Shown piece after piece: positions 24,583 to 36,454 of a stretch of DNA of 64,000 nt (position 1 is its first letter; each line of letters begins with the position of its first letter). Made by a program: the position numbers and the translations under genes. The stretch is taken from NCBI RefSeq assembly GCF_039555335.1, contig NC_092628.1, forward strand, positions 67,505,292 to 67,569,291, written 5' to 3'. Source of the stretch: Amphiura filiformis. Lineage: Eukaryota > Echinodermata > Ophiuroidea > Amphilepidida > Amphiuridae. Below the pieces are notes generated by a model, which saw nothing but the letters and a program-made list of their open reading frames with translations, was not told the origin of the DNA and ran no database searches.

Positions 24583-25012
24583 TATATGTGACGTGTCATG
24601 TCAAAAGGAGACACTTTTGGGCAGGATCATGAATGGAGAAATAGCCAAAAATCTGCCCTGGGGTGATTTTTTCACAATTTGGGTTTGTTGCAAATTTGTG
24701 ATGTTATTAATGTTAGAAATATTGTCTGATAGTTTCAGACAATATTATAACTGGCATCTTGTATTTTTGGAGACATTTTTCAAGGTAATTCCTATTCTCA
24801 ACATTGTCAATAATATTTTTAAAGGCCGATATCTCAATTTCCAATTTTATAATATCATAACTTACAAATTCAATATCTTCGCTTAGGAATGTCCGATTTC
24901 ATTGGGGGAAACGGCGTTAGGAGCAAAATATCTCTATATTTAAGATATGTAAAACCTCGAAATTGATAACCTGCCCAAAAGTGTCTCCTTTTGACATGAC
25001 ACGTCACATATA
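24583..25012. mobile_element. 430-bp TIR element
   Basis: A near-perfect inverted repeat of about 43 bases, TATATGTGACGTGTCATGTC continuing through AAAAGGAGACACTTTTGGGC, bounds the element. TA-rich flanks hint at TA target choice. A 97-codon open frame inside shows no transposase motif and is probably chance. Confidence 0.9.
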
Positions 25013-25184
25013 CCAGGACCATATATGTATGTTAACTTTAGAATTCCCTATTTAACGTTGTGTATTTGGAGAAATTCATTGCATAGATTTCTCGGAACTA
25101 CATCAGCACTAATATTGAATCCTTCACAAACTATTTTTTCATGTAATGTATGTTTTTACAATTACACAGTTGGTGTTATTTCAA

Positions 25185-25646
25185 AGGTAGTAATCTCCCC
25201 GGGGGGGGGGGGACTTGTATTTCAAGGTGGACACCATGCTCATGTACAAAAACAAGTAAAAAGGGTTGTTTTTCAGCATTGGGCAAGTACAGCACTGTAC
25301 CTGTTTAGGGTGTTAAAAATGCCAAAAATCAGGAAAAAGGGTATACTTTTCCAAGCAAAATACTTGCTTTGGGTACCAAAGTTTAATGGCAAAATAAAAA
25401 AGGGTGCAATAGGCTATGTTTGGCTTTTATCAGAACACATCGTAGGGTAAAATATTAAGAAACTACTAATATTATTAAACAAGAACCTGAACATGAATTT
25501 TTACTTAGTGTTAAAAAAATGGCAAAATACTTGTTTAGGGTATGTTTTGCACGCGCTGAGTAATACTCGTTTAGGGTGCGTTTCAAGAGTCCATACATGA
25601 GCATGGTGTCCATCACGTAATGTAAGTGCCTCCCCCCGGAGTAATC
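25185..25646. mobile_element. TIR element with G-run ends
   Basis: The left end has TAATCTCCCC followed by a G run and then GGACACCATGCTCATGTA; the right end has the same features inverted, ending GGAGTAATCTTCAC. TGTTTAGGGT and related motifs recur inside (near 25301 and 25540-25580). The open frame over the left part has no recognised domain. Confidence 0.7.
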
Positions 25647-26606
25647 TTCACACAAAATGTTGCCGCATTCTTGGTTTTGTGGGGACAAGTCACATATGCA
25701 GAGGTTATTTGCATATTCAGTTGGTCATGAATGTTTGGCATATCGTTAGTTGATCTCGGAAAGAAATGTACTAGTCATGACACATCTGCAAGGTTTGTTG
25801 CTGTGATTTTAACATCATGTGTGAACACCGAAGAATCTTGGATGATTATTTAAGATATATTATTTTATCATAAAAGGGTCAAATGCTTTGTGTAAATTGC
25901 AATGGTTGTTACTACACAGGAGATGGAATCATTAATAAACAGTTACTTATATCACTGAACCAAGTTGTATGTTTCATTCATCATTCATAATAATTGCATT
26001 GGTACAGAAGGGGAGATTGGAGAGTATTCGCCCTATTTTTTTCTGACTAGCCTAGCGATGTCAATTTTAAGGGTAAAAAGAACCTGATAGGACTATGTGA
26101 AAGCCCTGTCTTTGCTACAAACGACCCTAATTGCATAATGTGTTGGGCAAATTGTTCACCTTCCAAATTAATATACAAACAAAAACTCTCTGCAATGTTT
26201 CAAGATTATTATAATATTACTAATTCAAAAAGATGTTAACTTCCTAGACTCTGAAACGTTTTTTTTGACGATAATTTCTGTGGCGACATGTCTTGGACTG
26301 TCTTGTTGTCTTGGGTACTTAACTGCGATGTGTGCCAGCTAATTATATTATCATTGTACTTTCCCAGCAGTCAGAAGATCAGACACATGTGGTGGGCAGA
26401 CTTGCCCTGAGGGCGGACACTCTCCGGTGTCCTATGTGTGCTAGTATTTTTATATACTTTGATTATGTGCTGGGGATTTACTCCATGAATACAGTAGTTT
26501 TATTGCACAGTTACGAAGAGATCAACAATACTTTTAATTCTGTTTCATATTTCGGATAAGGATCAATCAAGGTCCAACGCTCTTTAACCTTTCCCAGTTT
26601 TAATTA
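25647..26606. other. Non-coding stretch
   Basis: No gene recognised. A 75-codon frame near 26332 has no domain or splice context. Confidence 0.4.
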
Positions 26607-26740
26607 GAGGTTAATAACTTTGCATCGGTTATTTGGAGGGCATTGTGAAAAATCTAAACATTTTGCCATTGGAACCGAGGGATATTCGGAGGTCCAAAGC
26701 AAAATGTTTAGATTTTTCACAATGTCCGACATATTACCTC
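26607..26740. mobile_element. Palindromic MITE, family GAGGTTAATAAC, internally trimmed copy
   Basis: Same family as 32851-33002. The left arm is complete. The right arm lacks about 17 bases (GATGCAAAGTTATTAAC), deleted between two CC dinucleotides. Homology to the DCTN5-intron copy continues beyond the right end, so the full repeat is longer than the palindrome. Confidence 0.88.
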
Positions 26741-27072
26741 ATTCATAACCGTCACTTTAATCTCGTCACAAGTTTATAAAAATAGATGATTTTTACATCT
26801 TGCCTTTCCAAAAATCGATCAGACGACCAATAACAAAAGTGCGTATCACAATCTATGCAAATATGGTAGCGTGCAATCCAAATTCAGCAGCCAGTGCGTG
26901 CGCAGTTTGTTTGACGCACAACACGCAAACGCCGGTCAATTGTGTGTGAATTATGCATTTTGCGATCAATTGTGAGATATTAATGACCTCGATTTGCGTT
27001 CGCGTTTTCATAAATAACTAAATGTGATTGGATCGCACGCATCGCGTTTATTAATGAGGTTATGAATGAGTT
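26730..27072. repeat. Larger repeat bounded by inverted CTCATTCATAACC
   Basis: CCTCATTCATAACCGTCACT at the left is mirrored at 27053-27070 by GAGGTTATGAATGAG. The interior shares CTTGCCTTTCCAAAAATCGA and ACCAATAACA.AAGTGCG with 33070-33130. Relative to most of the window it is CpG-rich near 26890-27040. Confidence 0.6.
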
Positions 27073-27216
27073 TTAAAGGACTGCTACATGTATAAATGAA
27101 TATACAAATTCACACTTGACTTCAACAGTTCTTATGTTTATTTGTACTGAAGGGCAAAATAAATAAATAACAGCATAGAGGCTTGAACAAAGTGACATTT
27201 ATATTGAGAGAAAGAA

Positions 27217-27292
27217 CAATTCGGAACCAGCAGGGACTCGAACCAGTGCACTCACAATGTCCAGCTATGAGCTATGCCACTGTACCACATAT
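27217..27292 (-). repeat. tRNA-derived SINE head, minus strand
   Basis: The minus strand reads TGGCATAGCTCATAGCTGG (A-box like), then GAGTGCACTGGTTCGAGTCC with a good B box. The arms do not complete a standard cloverleaf. The unit at 28026-28088 is related and points the opposite way, heads facing each other. Confidence 0.6.
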
Positions 27293-28025
27293 ACCTGTGA
27301 TGATTAAGTGGATCATTTTGTGCTACTATGTACTCAATTAACTTGGACATGCAATTTTAACAAGATATCATTAAAAATCCTTTTCATATCGCTGGAGCTA
27401 AAGAATTCTAAATTTGAATGTTACCAAAATCTTGAAATCTGGTCAAAAGCTCTAAAATATGGTTAACTTGAATAGAAAGGACATGTAGAAATTAATTTCC
27501 TGCTGTAGGAAATGAGAAAACATGTTAGGCCGCATAATGTGAACTTTCATTACATTTTTAGAAACAATACAATGTCCACTAAGCAAAACCTAATGTCCAA
27601 GTTAATTGAACACATAATTGCTGATTATTCTTTCTCTGACATTTTGATCAAAATATTTTATTTACAAGATGTGTCCATGTGTTTTATTTTTGGAAAGCAA
27701 GACTGCAAAGCACAAACTATGACTTCTAAGGACCAAAATAACATGTTATCCATTTGGGAGAAATACAGAACATAATATGGCTTCCCAGGCATTTGTTAAT
27801 GGCACGGACAGTATTGGACACACTTCCATTGATTCTCCTATCATGTGGTAATCCATCAGCTTAAAGTTAACTTGGGTTAACTTGATTTGAACTGTGAAAT
27901 TCCTATCAAAAAACCTAGCCCTCTTCCAAAACCCTCTTTATGCCAAGTGAGCAAGCCATGTTTTGTGTATACCCTGTTACAAGCAATGATTCTCCAGTGA
28001 GTCTCAGCATAGACATTTGAGGTGT

Positions 28026-28088
28026 TGTGGTATAGCTCCTAACTGAAGATTGCGAGCACATTGATTTGAGTCCCCGCTGGCTCTATTT
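28026..28088 (+). repeat. tRNA-derived SINE head, plus strand
   Basis: TTGTGGTATAGCTCCTAACT followed by GATTTGAGTCCCCGCTGGCT gives a degraded A box and B box at tRNA-like spacing. It is more decayed than the unit at 27217-27292. Between the two lies an inverted CAATTAACTTGGACAT motif (27335-27353 and 27590-27610). Confidence 0.5.
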
Positions 28089-28165
28089 CTCCTTTTTATC
28101 ACTGCTTGCCAGAGCTTAACACTACGATTGATTTCTGTAATGATCATCCATTTTTATGGACCTCA

Positions 28166-28820
28166 TTAAGAGATCTGGAATGAGCGTTTCGACAGTATTT
28201 TTTGTGGGACATGGGAGCACATCAGACATATCGAATTGCATTCTGAATACAAAGAATGTCTTTCTGATATCAAATAATTTTCATTTTTGAAATTCACGAT
28301 ATAATACAAATTTTATGACAAATTATTAAAATTTGATATTTTTCACATTTTGATATAACAGTCCTCAAAGTAAATTTATAAATCTAATGATATATTCTTA
28401 AAGTGTATGTAGCTGGGAGGAAAAGCGGACTATCAATTGAAAATGTGGACCTTTCATATTGAAGATATGGATTTTTTTCCCAAAAGACCTAATTTTTTTT
28501 GGTACTTTGGGAAAAAAATCCATATCTTCAATCTGAAAAGGTCAAAAGTTTCAATTGATCATCGGCTTTTCATCCCACCTACATACACTTTAAGTATAAA
28601 TCATCAGATTTATAAAGTTTACTTCGAGTACTGTTAAATATCAAAAATATCAATCTTTAATCATTTGCCATAAAATGTGTATTTCATTGCAAATTTCAAA
28701 AAATCCAAATTATTTGATATCATCGGGACATTCTTCGTATTCAGAATGCAATTCGATATGTCTGATGTGCTCTAATGTCCCACAATAAATACTGTCCAAA
28801 CGTTCATACCCCACCCCTTA
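28166..28820. mobile_element. 655-bp fold-back element
   Basis: The two halves are inverted copies nearly end to end, pairing from CGACAGTATTTTTTGTGGGA near the left through AATTGCATTCTGAATAC, TTATAAATCTAATGATAT and ATATGGATTTTTTTCCCAAA at the centre. No coding content. The repeat at 2181-2829 is a second copy split by a hAT element. Confidence 0.9.
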
Positions 28821-29167
28821 ATGTACAATATTTGTGTTTTGCATTCTCTTGCACACTGCTAGAGCAAGTATAATTGACATTTGATATTAGATTACAGCTT
28901 CAGAATATAAACAGTATTCCGGACTTACTTGTAGTATGTTGAATTACATAAGTGTAACATGAAAACTATCTTTCATGATAAGCGAGTATATTGTGTTGCT
29001 CAAGCGAGTATATTGTGTTGCTCAACAAACAACACAATTTCCATATTACATGCAGTACAGTTTAATACAACTTCAAGAATACATGATTATCATTTTTAAA
29101 GTTCTGCTGCAATAGATATAGAATAATTGTTGCCATTATTATAATAATTATTTTTATGATAAAATAA

Positions 29168-29642
29168 TCCGTTTTACTAGATGAAACAGCTCAATCCCGA
29201 TCCTTTAGTTTGACCTAACAAATTTTGGAATGAAAGTTTAAATTCCATTTGAAATCAATTTTCGAGGGACAAAATGCCCGAAATATGCATTTTAAGGTGC
29301 TTTTTCTTTGTACACTAAAGCAATCTACAGAACAACTTTTACATGTTTAACAATAATTTAGTTCAATTTATTTTTTGAATAGGTGTTTCATACTCTCACT
29401 TTAAAATTTATAAAACAATTTTGACCAAAAAAAAAGAAGAAGAAAAGATGATAAATGATATTTTAACCACCGTGTGTGATTTTGAATCTCAGAAAGTCTG
29501 TGCATTTAAAGAAAACATGACAAATAAGGGTTTTCAGCCCTTTTTTTGGTCCAAAAAGTGATTGAAACTGAAATACTACCTATATTCCCAGTTAGGTGAA
29601 ACTAACAGATTCCAAATCAGCTGTTTCATCTGGCAAAACGGA
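29168..29642. mobile_element. 475-bp TIR element
   Basis: TCCGTTTTACTAGATGAAAC plus AGCT at the left matches, at 22 of 24 bases, the complement of the right end (TCCGTTTTGCCAGATGAAAC plus AGCT). No transposase. Open frames inside have no known motif. Confidence 0.82.
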
Positions 29643-30622
29643 ACAACTTTTGAATTCAAAACTTTTAGCGATGTATTTTCCTGACATAGCGAGCAGGGCT
29701 TGCACATAATTTACTATATGTGTAGATGTATGAGTTTTGTAACCCGACATTTGGGTCAATTTAAAGGCCTGCAGAACAAGAGGCCATTTTGGTAAACCGT
29801 AGTAGCTGGTCCTGAAACTCATAATTGGAGGGTTTGGTCTAGTTGACACAGAGTAAAATATCACAAAAGATATTGGGCTTCATAAATCATATGGATTATG
29901 GTACATTTGCTTCCCCATGAAGATAATAAGACTTTATTTTGTCAATAATCTAATATTTCAATAACAAAACATTAAAAACACAAGCATGCAATTGCTATAG
30001 TAAATCACCACCTGACAATGTGAAGTAACCAGTAAAAACAATATGGACATAAATTTGATCTTTTTTTCACATAAATTACCTTTGACTGAAGCCAGTACAT
30101 TTCTTAGAACCAAAACAGCCTTTCATAGAAAAAGCTACTGTAACAATTGAAACTATAAATAAAATAAAAAAATTCGAAGAAAACTATCATTTGGAAATGA
30201 AAACACATTTTCTTTTGAAAGCTTCGAGGAAGATCTTGGCATAAATAATATTACGTTTAATATTTTAGATCTATATGTAAATGTGAAGGGATTCACTATG
30301 TATCAATATTCAGATTTAAATAAATAAAAGCATTATATTTTAATAATTCTTTACATTGTTTACAGGTAAGATTATTGAATTAGTATAGATACACATTCCC
30401 ATTTAAACACTGAAGGCTGACATATCTTGAAAATTGCTATGTGGGAAGTGCTAATTAGATTGGGTGAATAGTGGTGATTATGGTTGTAAAACCCACAGCC
30501 AAAATGTAAGTAAGAAATGTTTTGCCCAACAAAGGCTATTAAATTGACTAAATTTGTGAAAAGTATATATCACCAGATCTTCTCACCCAAAATACCCAGA
30601 CACTGCAAGGTCCTCTTATGAG
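29643..30622. other. Non-coding stretch
   Basis: No gene recognised. AT-rich, with simple AAAT-like patches. Confidence 0.4.
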
Positions 30623-30877
30623 CAGGGACAAATGATTTGCACGGGAAAAAAGTTCTGCGCAATCTCCGCGCAATTGGCTTTTTTTCCCCTATGGGCAGGG
30701 ATACATGATTTGCACTGAAAAAGTTCCGCGCAATTGGCTACTTTTTTCCTATGGGCAGGGATACATGATTTGCACTGAAAAAAAGTTCCGCGCAATCGGC
30801 TATTTTTTTCCTATTTTCAAAAAGTTCAGCGCAATCTCCTCGCGGGTACTTTTTTCCGCGCAAATTATTTGTCCCTG
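30623..30877. mobile_element. Non-autonomous hAT element with tandem core
   Basis: 255 bases. The ends are CAGGGACAAATGATTTGC and an imperfect complement ending GTCCCTG, flanked by perfect 8-bp CTTATGAG duplications (30615-30622 and 30878-30885). The core holds about three tandem units of roughly 75 bases around TGATTTGCACTGAAAAAGTT and CGCGCAAT.GGCT. This family is different from the CAGTGGCG elements. Confidence 0.95.
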
Positions 30878-31365
30878 CTTATGAGCAATAAAGGGAAATC
30901 TGTAACTTGGATGATTGAAAACCTAGAGTCACAAGTTGGAATTTCCACAAGGGCATAAAGCAAATTCTTTAATTAACCCCTACTCATGAATTCACCTATC
31001 TAGTTAACACATGTTCATTTACACAGCTCCTTCAAACAGTGTCAAAAACATATATGACAACTTGAACTTGATCATATGTACATGACCTACTGATGGTGCC
31101 AGTCTAGCTAGGTCACACCTAGAGGCTCCTCCTCTCCTGATGAATTTTGCTGAATATGATTATAGCAAATATCAAGCAATATTCCAAGTAAAAGAAAATA
31201 ATAAAATCAGTGGGAATAATGTAAAAACCTCATCCACATAAACCTTTCAACCCTGTTTACATCTGACCAAAATACATGCTGGAATGGTGCTTCACTTTTT
31301 GGTCTATACCACAATAAAACAAAATATTACAAGATGACTTCCTAAAAGAGTTGTTGTTTGTAAGT

Positions 31366-34300
31366 TCATTTCACTTCTGCAACCGGTACAAAATGTTGGT
31401 AGTATCCCCGTGTGAGATCAATCATCAGATCTTGTGTACATTCAGGTAATTCTCCAGATACCACTCCTGCAGAAAATAATGAGAAAATACTTATTATATA
31501 TTATATTATTATATATTATATATAAGCTAACAGAATGGTTGGCTGCAGATCCGTCGGATAATGCTTTTTCAATGGGAAATGATGATATCACAATGAGGTT
31601 AGTTAGGGTTAGGGTTTAGGGTTAAGGAGCATATTCCGACGGATCTGCACTCGACCGGCTCACTGATGGTCTGGTATGAATAATTTATTAACAGGATGGT
31701 CTAGGATATTGATAGGATAATTATCTCAGATAAATAGTCCAGATGATTAGATCTAATCTATTTTCAAATTTCACCTTCTACCTGGATGTAACAATTCACT
31801 AATGTCTTTTAAGCATGATAGTTAAAACTATCATGGTTAATGTGTCTTATTTCTCACAACTTCAAACTAAATCGCCAATTATCTGTCACTTTTGGCCTTT
31901 GTCAAAAAGTATTTTAATACTTTTTGACTCTTAAAAGAGTATATTATCTTGGTGTCCACAAAACACTAATATGATGGCCTTTCTATAGCATTACACATGA
32001 AGCTGCATAAAGTTTGCTTTCTCCAGTCGACCAATTTAGATCTAAGGTATGTGCACACAAAATTACAGAAATACAAAACACTAGGGGTGCATGTCTTCTC
32101 CCTATCTATGAATACTTCAATTACCTGGTGAGCCAGAATAGACAGTAAATGGTGGCACTACTGTCTCTGGAGGCAGATAAGTATTATCAGCTATTGCACA
32201 ACAGTCCTTTAACACACAACGACGACCCTGCAAACAAATCACAACATTAACCATCTTAATGTTATATGTTTCTATCATTTGTTATCATTGATTTAGTTTT
32301 TAGTTATTGTTTTACTTTTGAATCATTTCTACTTTCTAACAGATGTTAATGTGAAGGTACACACACGCTATTACTACACAAATCATTGTTTACAAAGGAA
32401 ATACAAGGAAGAGAACCCATTTCACTGGGGATTCTTTTTTTTTTCTCATTTGAAGTTTGACTCAAATTCTAACCTACTATAGTTAAGATAATCCTTTGAT
32501 ACACCTGTTTTGTTTAGTTTTATTGTTACAATTACATTGGAGACAGAAGTATTTATTCAACCATAAATGCAACAATGGATAAAAGAATACAGACATAATA
32601 AAAGAAATCATACTTACTATAACACAGTTCTTTCCAATATGTACAAATGACCCAACTTGTGCAGCATTAACAACACAGTCCTCTTCTATATACACATGGT
32701 CACCAATATGCAATGGGAAAAATGCAACACTGGGGAGAGAAGGAGACAACAACATTATGCTTAGTATGATTATTACTTAATGGTAGCGATGACCTCATAT
32801 GAAAAACCTTCCTAAAGCTCTGATTCCGGATGGCGATGATTAATTAGTTAGAGGTTAATAACTGCGCATCGGTTATTTGGAGGGCATTGTGAAAAATCTA
32901 AACATTTTGCCTTTAGAACCAAGGGATATTCCAAGGTCCAAAGCAAAATGTTTAGATTTTTCACAATGCCCGACATATTACCGATGCAAAGTTATTAACC
33001 TCATTCATAACCGTTACTTTCATCTCTTCACTTTAACAAAATAATACACCATTTTCCTAAAATTTTACGTTTTGCCTTTCCAAAAATCGATCAGGCTAAT
33101 ACAGGATGACCAATAACAGAAGTGCGAATAACAATCTGTGCAAAGTACTTGTTTATGACACAACATCCAAAGTACTTTGATTTCTTACAAGTTTCTCATT
33201 TCAATGAATCATAAGGTTATAGGAACAGGTCAAAGTTCAAAGTTTATTTGTTTTCAATCAAAACACATTAAAAAAACACCAAAATATATCAAAACAAAAA
33301 ATAACAACAACAGAACAGAGGTGCAACGATAGCCTGAAAGAGTACTTAACACCAACAAACAACCAAAGTTCAATTTACTTACCCTTTACTGAATTTTTTA
33401 AATGGAGGCCTTATCACAGTTCTCTGTCCAATAACACAGTGTCTGCCAATCCTTACATTTGCTAAATCACCTCGTATAATGCAGTCTGAGTGAATAATAG
33501 ACTGTGGCAAAGAAAAAGAAAAGCAACTCATCAAATACAACATTTATTACAATCGGGACTGGTACTATCAAAAATTTTACATCACCACAATCACATTACA
33601 GTCCAACCTCCCTTTTCCGGACCACTTTTATATCTCTTTTTTTTATATCTCTTTTATCCTTTATCCTGATGTCTGACCTTCATAGAAAAACCTGTTTGTA
33701 ATGCTTTGAAAGTTTGGTTTCGAACACTGAAGCTTTCATAGAAAGACATTTATTGGCATACATTGTACATCACTCATCATATACCATCTTGCAATGTTAT
33801 TGCGAGTAATTTTGCTGTCTCAATGTTAGCACTTCAGACATTTGATGCAGAATTACATGTAATTCACTTACCCTGGATTTCTCACTTACCTGGCCAATGC
33901 TTGGTCCCATCATGGCCAGATAAAAGAGGTTGGACTGTATTTGAAATTATTAATAAACTGTCTTCCTGCAGCAAAGTGGATGTCAGAGTACACCCCCACT
34001 CTGTTTTCCACAGGATAATAATGTATGTCTGCTCCTTGCAAAAAATATGTATCTCATTTCTATTTTACGTAGTTAAAGAGAAGATTGCTGCCGTTGCCAT
34101 TAACCATATGTTAAACTAATGTATTTTCAAATAAAAATGTAAACAAACAGATTAATTACTGATTTGATGGTTCACTTACCTTTCCATTAAGAACAATATT
34201 CTGACTCCCACACAGCACTGATTGACGACTCACTTTATTTCCTGAGGCCTGCAATTTAAAAGATTGTCTGTTATAACAAGTTGTTTGGATTAATTCACAT

Positions 34301-36454
34301 TAAGTCAACAAGGTTTGTACATTTAGCTAGGATTTGACAAGTACCTGTCATTTTCAACAAACTGCCTGACCAAAACTTGACCCTGAAAACATAACCAGAC
34401 CTCTGCACCTTGGGATTCAGTCAATTTAAATGGATATTGCTATAGCCTTGATCCATTACATTGTAGTCTGATCTTGTTTTGAGTTCACAGAATTGATTCA
34501 GGCATTATTTTTAGAATTTAACATCTACTGTATGCTGTTATTTTCACGAGGGTTTTATTTTCGCGAATTTCATGAGTGGGTGTGAAAGCGCGAAAATATA
34601 TATTTTATATAGCGTTAATTATAATTTGACAACAATCCGCGAAAATTAACAACAAGCGAATTTCCTAAAAAATCAAAATCGCAAAAAAAACTGTAAGCGA
34701 AAATTACAGAGTACCGTATACAGTATATGTTGTCATGTATTAATTTTTCCTGTCCCAGGAGCAAACTGCCCATCCAAAATGACAGGTGAGACAGGTGTCC
34801 AGTTAACACCCCCCTCCTGGGCCGGGCATAGGTTCAGATTGCACACCACAGCCCTTAAAAGTGTACTAAATGTAATATTTTGTGTTCTTATAACCCTAAG
34901 GGGCTGTGCAATAATTATGAGCCCCCCCACCCCCCGAGGGGGCGGGGTAAAATAAACTGCTCGCCAAAAATCGCTTGCCCCCTCCCTCCCGGCCTGCCAA
35001 AAATTGCTTCCCCCTCTTGGCCTGCCAGAAATTCTTTACCCCTCCCTTGCGCATGCCAAATTTTTGGGATCCCAATTTAGTCTTGATACATGTTGCGAGC
35101 GCAGCGTGCAGGAAAATTTGCACATTTAAGCGTTTCCGTTGTAGACCGTATACTGTTTTCCTTTTTAAAGCCTTTTTAGAGCATTTTATTTAAAAGGCGC
35201 CCCATGAATGTGTGCCAAAAATCACTTCCCCCTCCTCTCGGCTTTCCAAAAATTTCTTGCCCCCCCCCCCTTTTGGCTTGCCAAAAAATTCTTGCTCCCC
35301 ACTCCCCCAATTTTACTCTCCCCCCAAAAGGAAAAAAAAAGGAGAAAACAAAGAAGTGACACTTGTACCCCCGGGAATTGAACCAGGGACCCCTCCACAC
35401 AAAGGTGCGTAAATAACAAAGGTTTGTAATACAATACGCAAATAAGCTCATTAATATTCATACATGCAAATTACATGACAAAAGCATATCAGGCTACCAT
35501 ACATGTTCTTTCACGATACCAAGTTTGAAGTTGATAGGTTATTGCATTTAAAGGTGGGGGGGGGGTAACCCTATTGGTTTAGGATATGGATTCTCTTCAA
35601 ACTTGCATACATTGTCAAATATCGTCCCCTTTATGCATCTATGTGAGAAAACAGGAACAATTTCAGCGTAAGTGAATAATTAGCATAATTAGCAAGCCAA
35701 TACTTTGGTACGCGTGAATTGCATTCTGGTTAGGCATCCCGAAACAACGGCCGAGACAAAAGTGCATGTCCCAATGGAAACAGGAAGTGTTTCGCTGTGG
35801 CACTGACAACCAGCTCACGCCTGTACACTTTTATACCAGTCATTCTTGACAAGATACCTCATGCTGTATTTATTTCGCTTAATTATATCTCTATTTTTAG
35901 GTATATCACGACATAGCAGAGTGGATATGGATGTAGGCAGAATATATGCAAAAAATATATTATAATAACTCATTAATATTCATGCAAATAACACGACACA
36001 TAACTACACAGCACATCAAGCCACCAAATTGAATCCCCCATACCAAGTATGAAGTTGATCGGTCACTGGCTTGCGATTAAGGGTTAAGCTCTGAACCATA
36101 CAGTACTACTATACGCTTTTAGTTTACGTGTGTTAATTCCGCCGCCATACGCGTTGACGTTCTACGCATTGTGATTTGTCTAATTATATAAAGTTATAAA
36201 CATTGCGGAAGTACTCTCGTTAAAGGTTTACAGCTCATGAGCTACTTACTAGTTTACAAGAACTGAGGATTGCACTGAAGCTTAAATTAATTATTAAACT
36301 TTGAAGGAGTTTCAATATAATTGGAACTGGGCTCCCCTGCATTGCCTTGCCCTTGTATTGAGTCTGTGCTGCACTGGCTGCTTTGCTGCCTTTCTAAATT
36401 TCTTACCGTTTCAATGTACTCGGCTTTCATATAAAGGGTATCTTGGAGTTCCAT
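31366..36454 (-). CDS. DCTN5: Dynactin subunit 5 (p25), complete
   Basis: Six minus-strand exons, in coding order 36407-36454, 34180-34248, 33383-33501, 32618-32729, 32125-32227 and 31366-31466. All have GT/AG sites and matching phase, giving 183 residues against 182 in human p25. The protein begins [16 protein letters not shown], continues [16 protein letters not shown], and ends [12 protein letters not shown]. The middle is a left-handed beta helix of hexapeptide repeats (for example [13 protein letters not shown] and [15 protein letters not shown]). Nearly every stretch matches the vertebrate protein. p25 belongs to the pointed-end complex of dynactin, with p27, p62 and Arp11, which couples cytoplasmic dynein to cargo. 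An in-frame ATG 13 codons upstream exists, but the MELQ start matches the family. Introns carry a MITE, a pogo-like element and an inverted repeat with telomere-like core. Divergent from OGFOD3. Confidence 0.97.
31543..31649. mobile_element. Inverted-repeat element with telomere-like core, DCTN5 last intron
   Basis: TGCAGATCCGTCGGATAATG at the left is mirrored by ATATTCCGACGGATCTGCAC at the right. Between the arms, 31594-31626 has GTTAGGGTTAGGGTTTAGGG, the vertebrate/echinoderm-type telomere repeat. A second, different inverted-repeat structure with a CCCTAA core is at 58475-58602. Confidence 0.75.
32851..33002. mobile_element. 152-bp palindromic MITE, family GAGGTTAATAAC
   Basis: The arms pair from GAGGTTAATAACTGCGCATC through GGGCATTGTGAAAAATCTAA and CATTTTGC, with a ~30-base loop. 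It lies in DCTN5 intron 3. The copy at 26607-26740 has lost part of its right arm. Confidence 0.92.
33597..33939. mobile_element. Pogo/Tigger-like MITE in DCTN5 intron 2
   Basis: The ends are TACAGTCCAACCTCCCTTTT followed by CCGGACCA, and an inverted TACAGTCCAACCTCTTTTAT followed by CTGGCCA, with TA at both borders. ACAGT..AACCTC...ATCCGG ends are characteristic of pogo-group (Tc1/mariner superfamily) elements. 343 bases, no transposase. Confidence 0.8.
34526..34725. mobile_element. 200-bp TIR element in DCTN5 intron 1
   Basis: TACTGTATGCTGTTATTTTC at the left resembles the complement of the right end, TACTGTATACGGTACTCTGT. The interior has repeated TTTTCGCG and CGCGAAAAT motifs giving internal pairing. 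Confidence 0.65.
34899..35330. mobile_element. GGGGCTGTGCAATAATTAT element, truncated copy
   Basis: Starts AGGGGCTGTGCAATAATTAT and then runs as C-rich blocks separated by GCCAAAAAT motifs. It matches, in opposite orientation, the intact 406-bp element at 39681-40086, including CATTCATGGGGCGCC and AATTTGCACATTTAAGCGTT. Its far inverted end is missing. Lies in DCTN5 intron 1. Confidence 0.8.
35350..35412 (-). repeat. tRNA-like fragment
   Basis: The minus strand has a B-box-like CCTGGTTCAATTCCCGGGGG after an AC-rich arm. No convincing A box or acceptor stem. Probably the remains of a SINE or tRNA pseudogene. Confidence 0.35.
35425..36085. repeat. Two solo units of the 61-kb satellite family
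   Basis: 35440-35560 and 35960-36085 share GCTCATTAATATTCAT, ATGCAAAT, a CAGGC/CAAGCCACCA segment and CCAAGTTTGAAGTTGAT with the tandem array at 60945-61890. They are separated by unrelated sequence, so this family exists both dispersed and in tandem. Lies in DCTN5 intron 1. Confidence 0.7.

Noticed and set aside
25025-25450. 141-codon open frame
   Set aside because: It overlaps an inverted-repeat element and has low-complexity glycine from the G run. No known protein motif.
35176-35461. Several overlapping open frames on both strands
   Set aside because: They are the C-rich and G-rich blocks of the truncated GGGGCTGTGCAATAATTAT element read in many frames.
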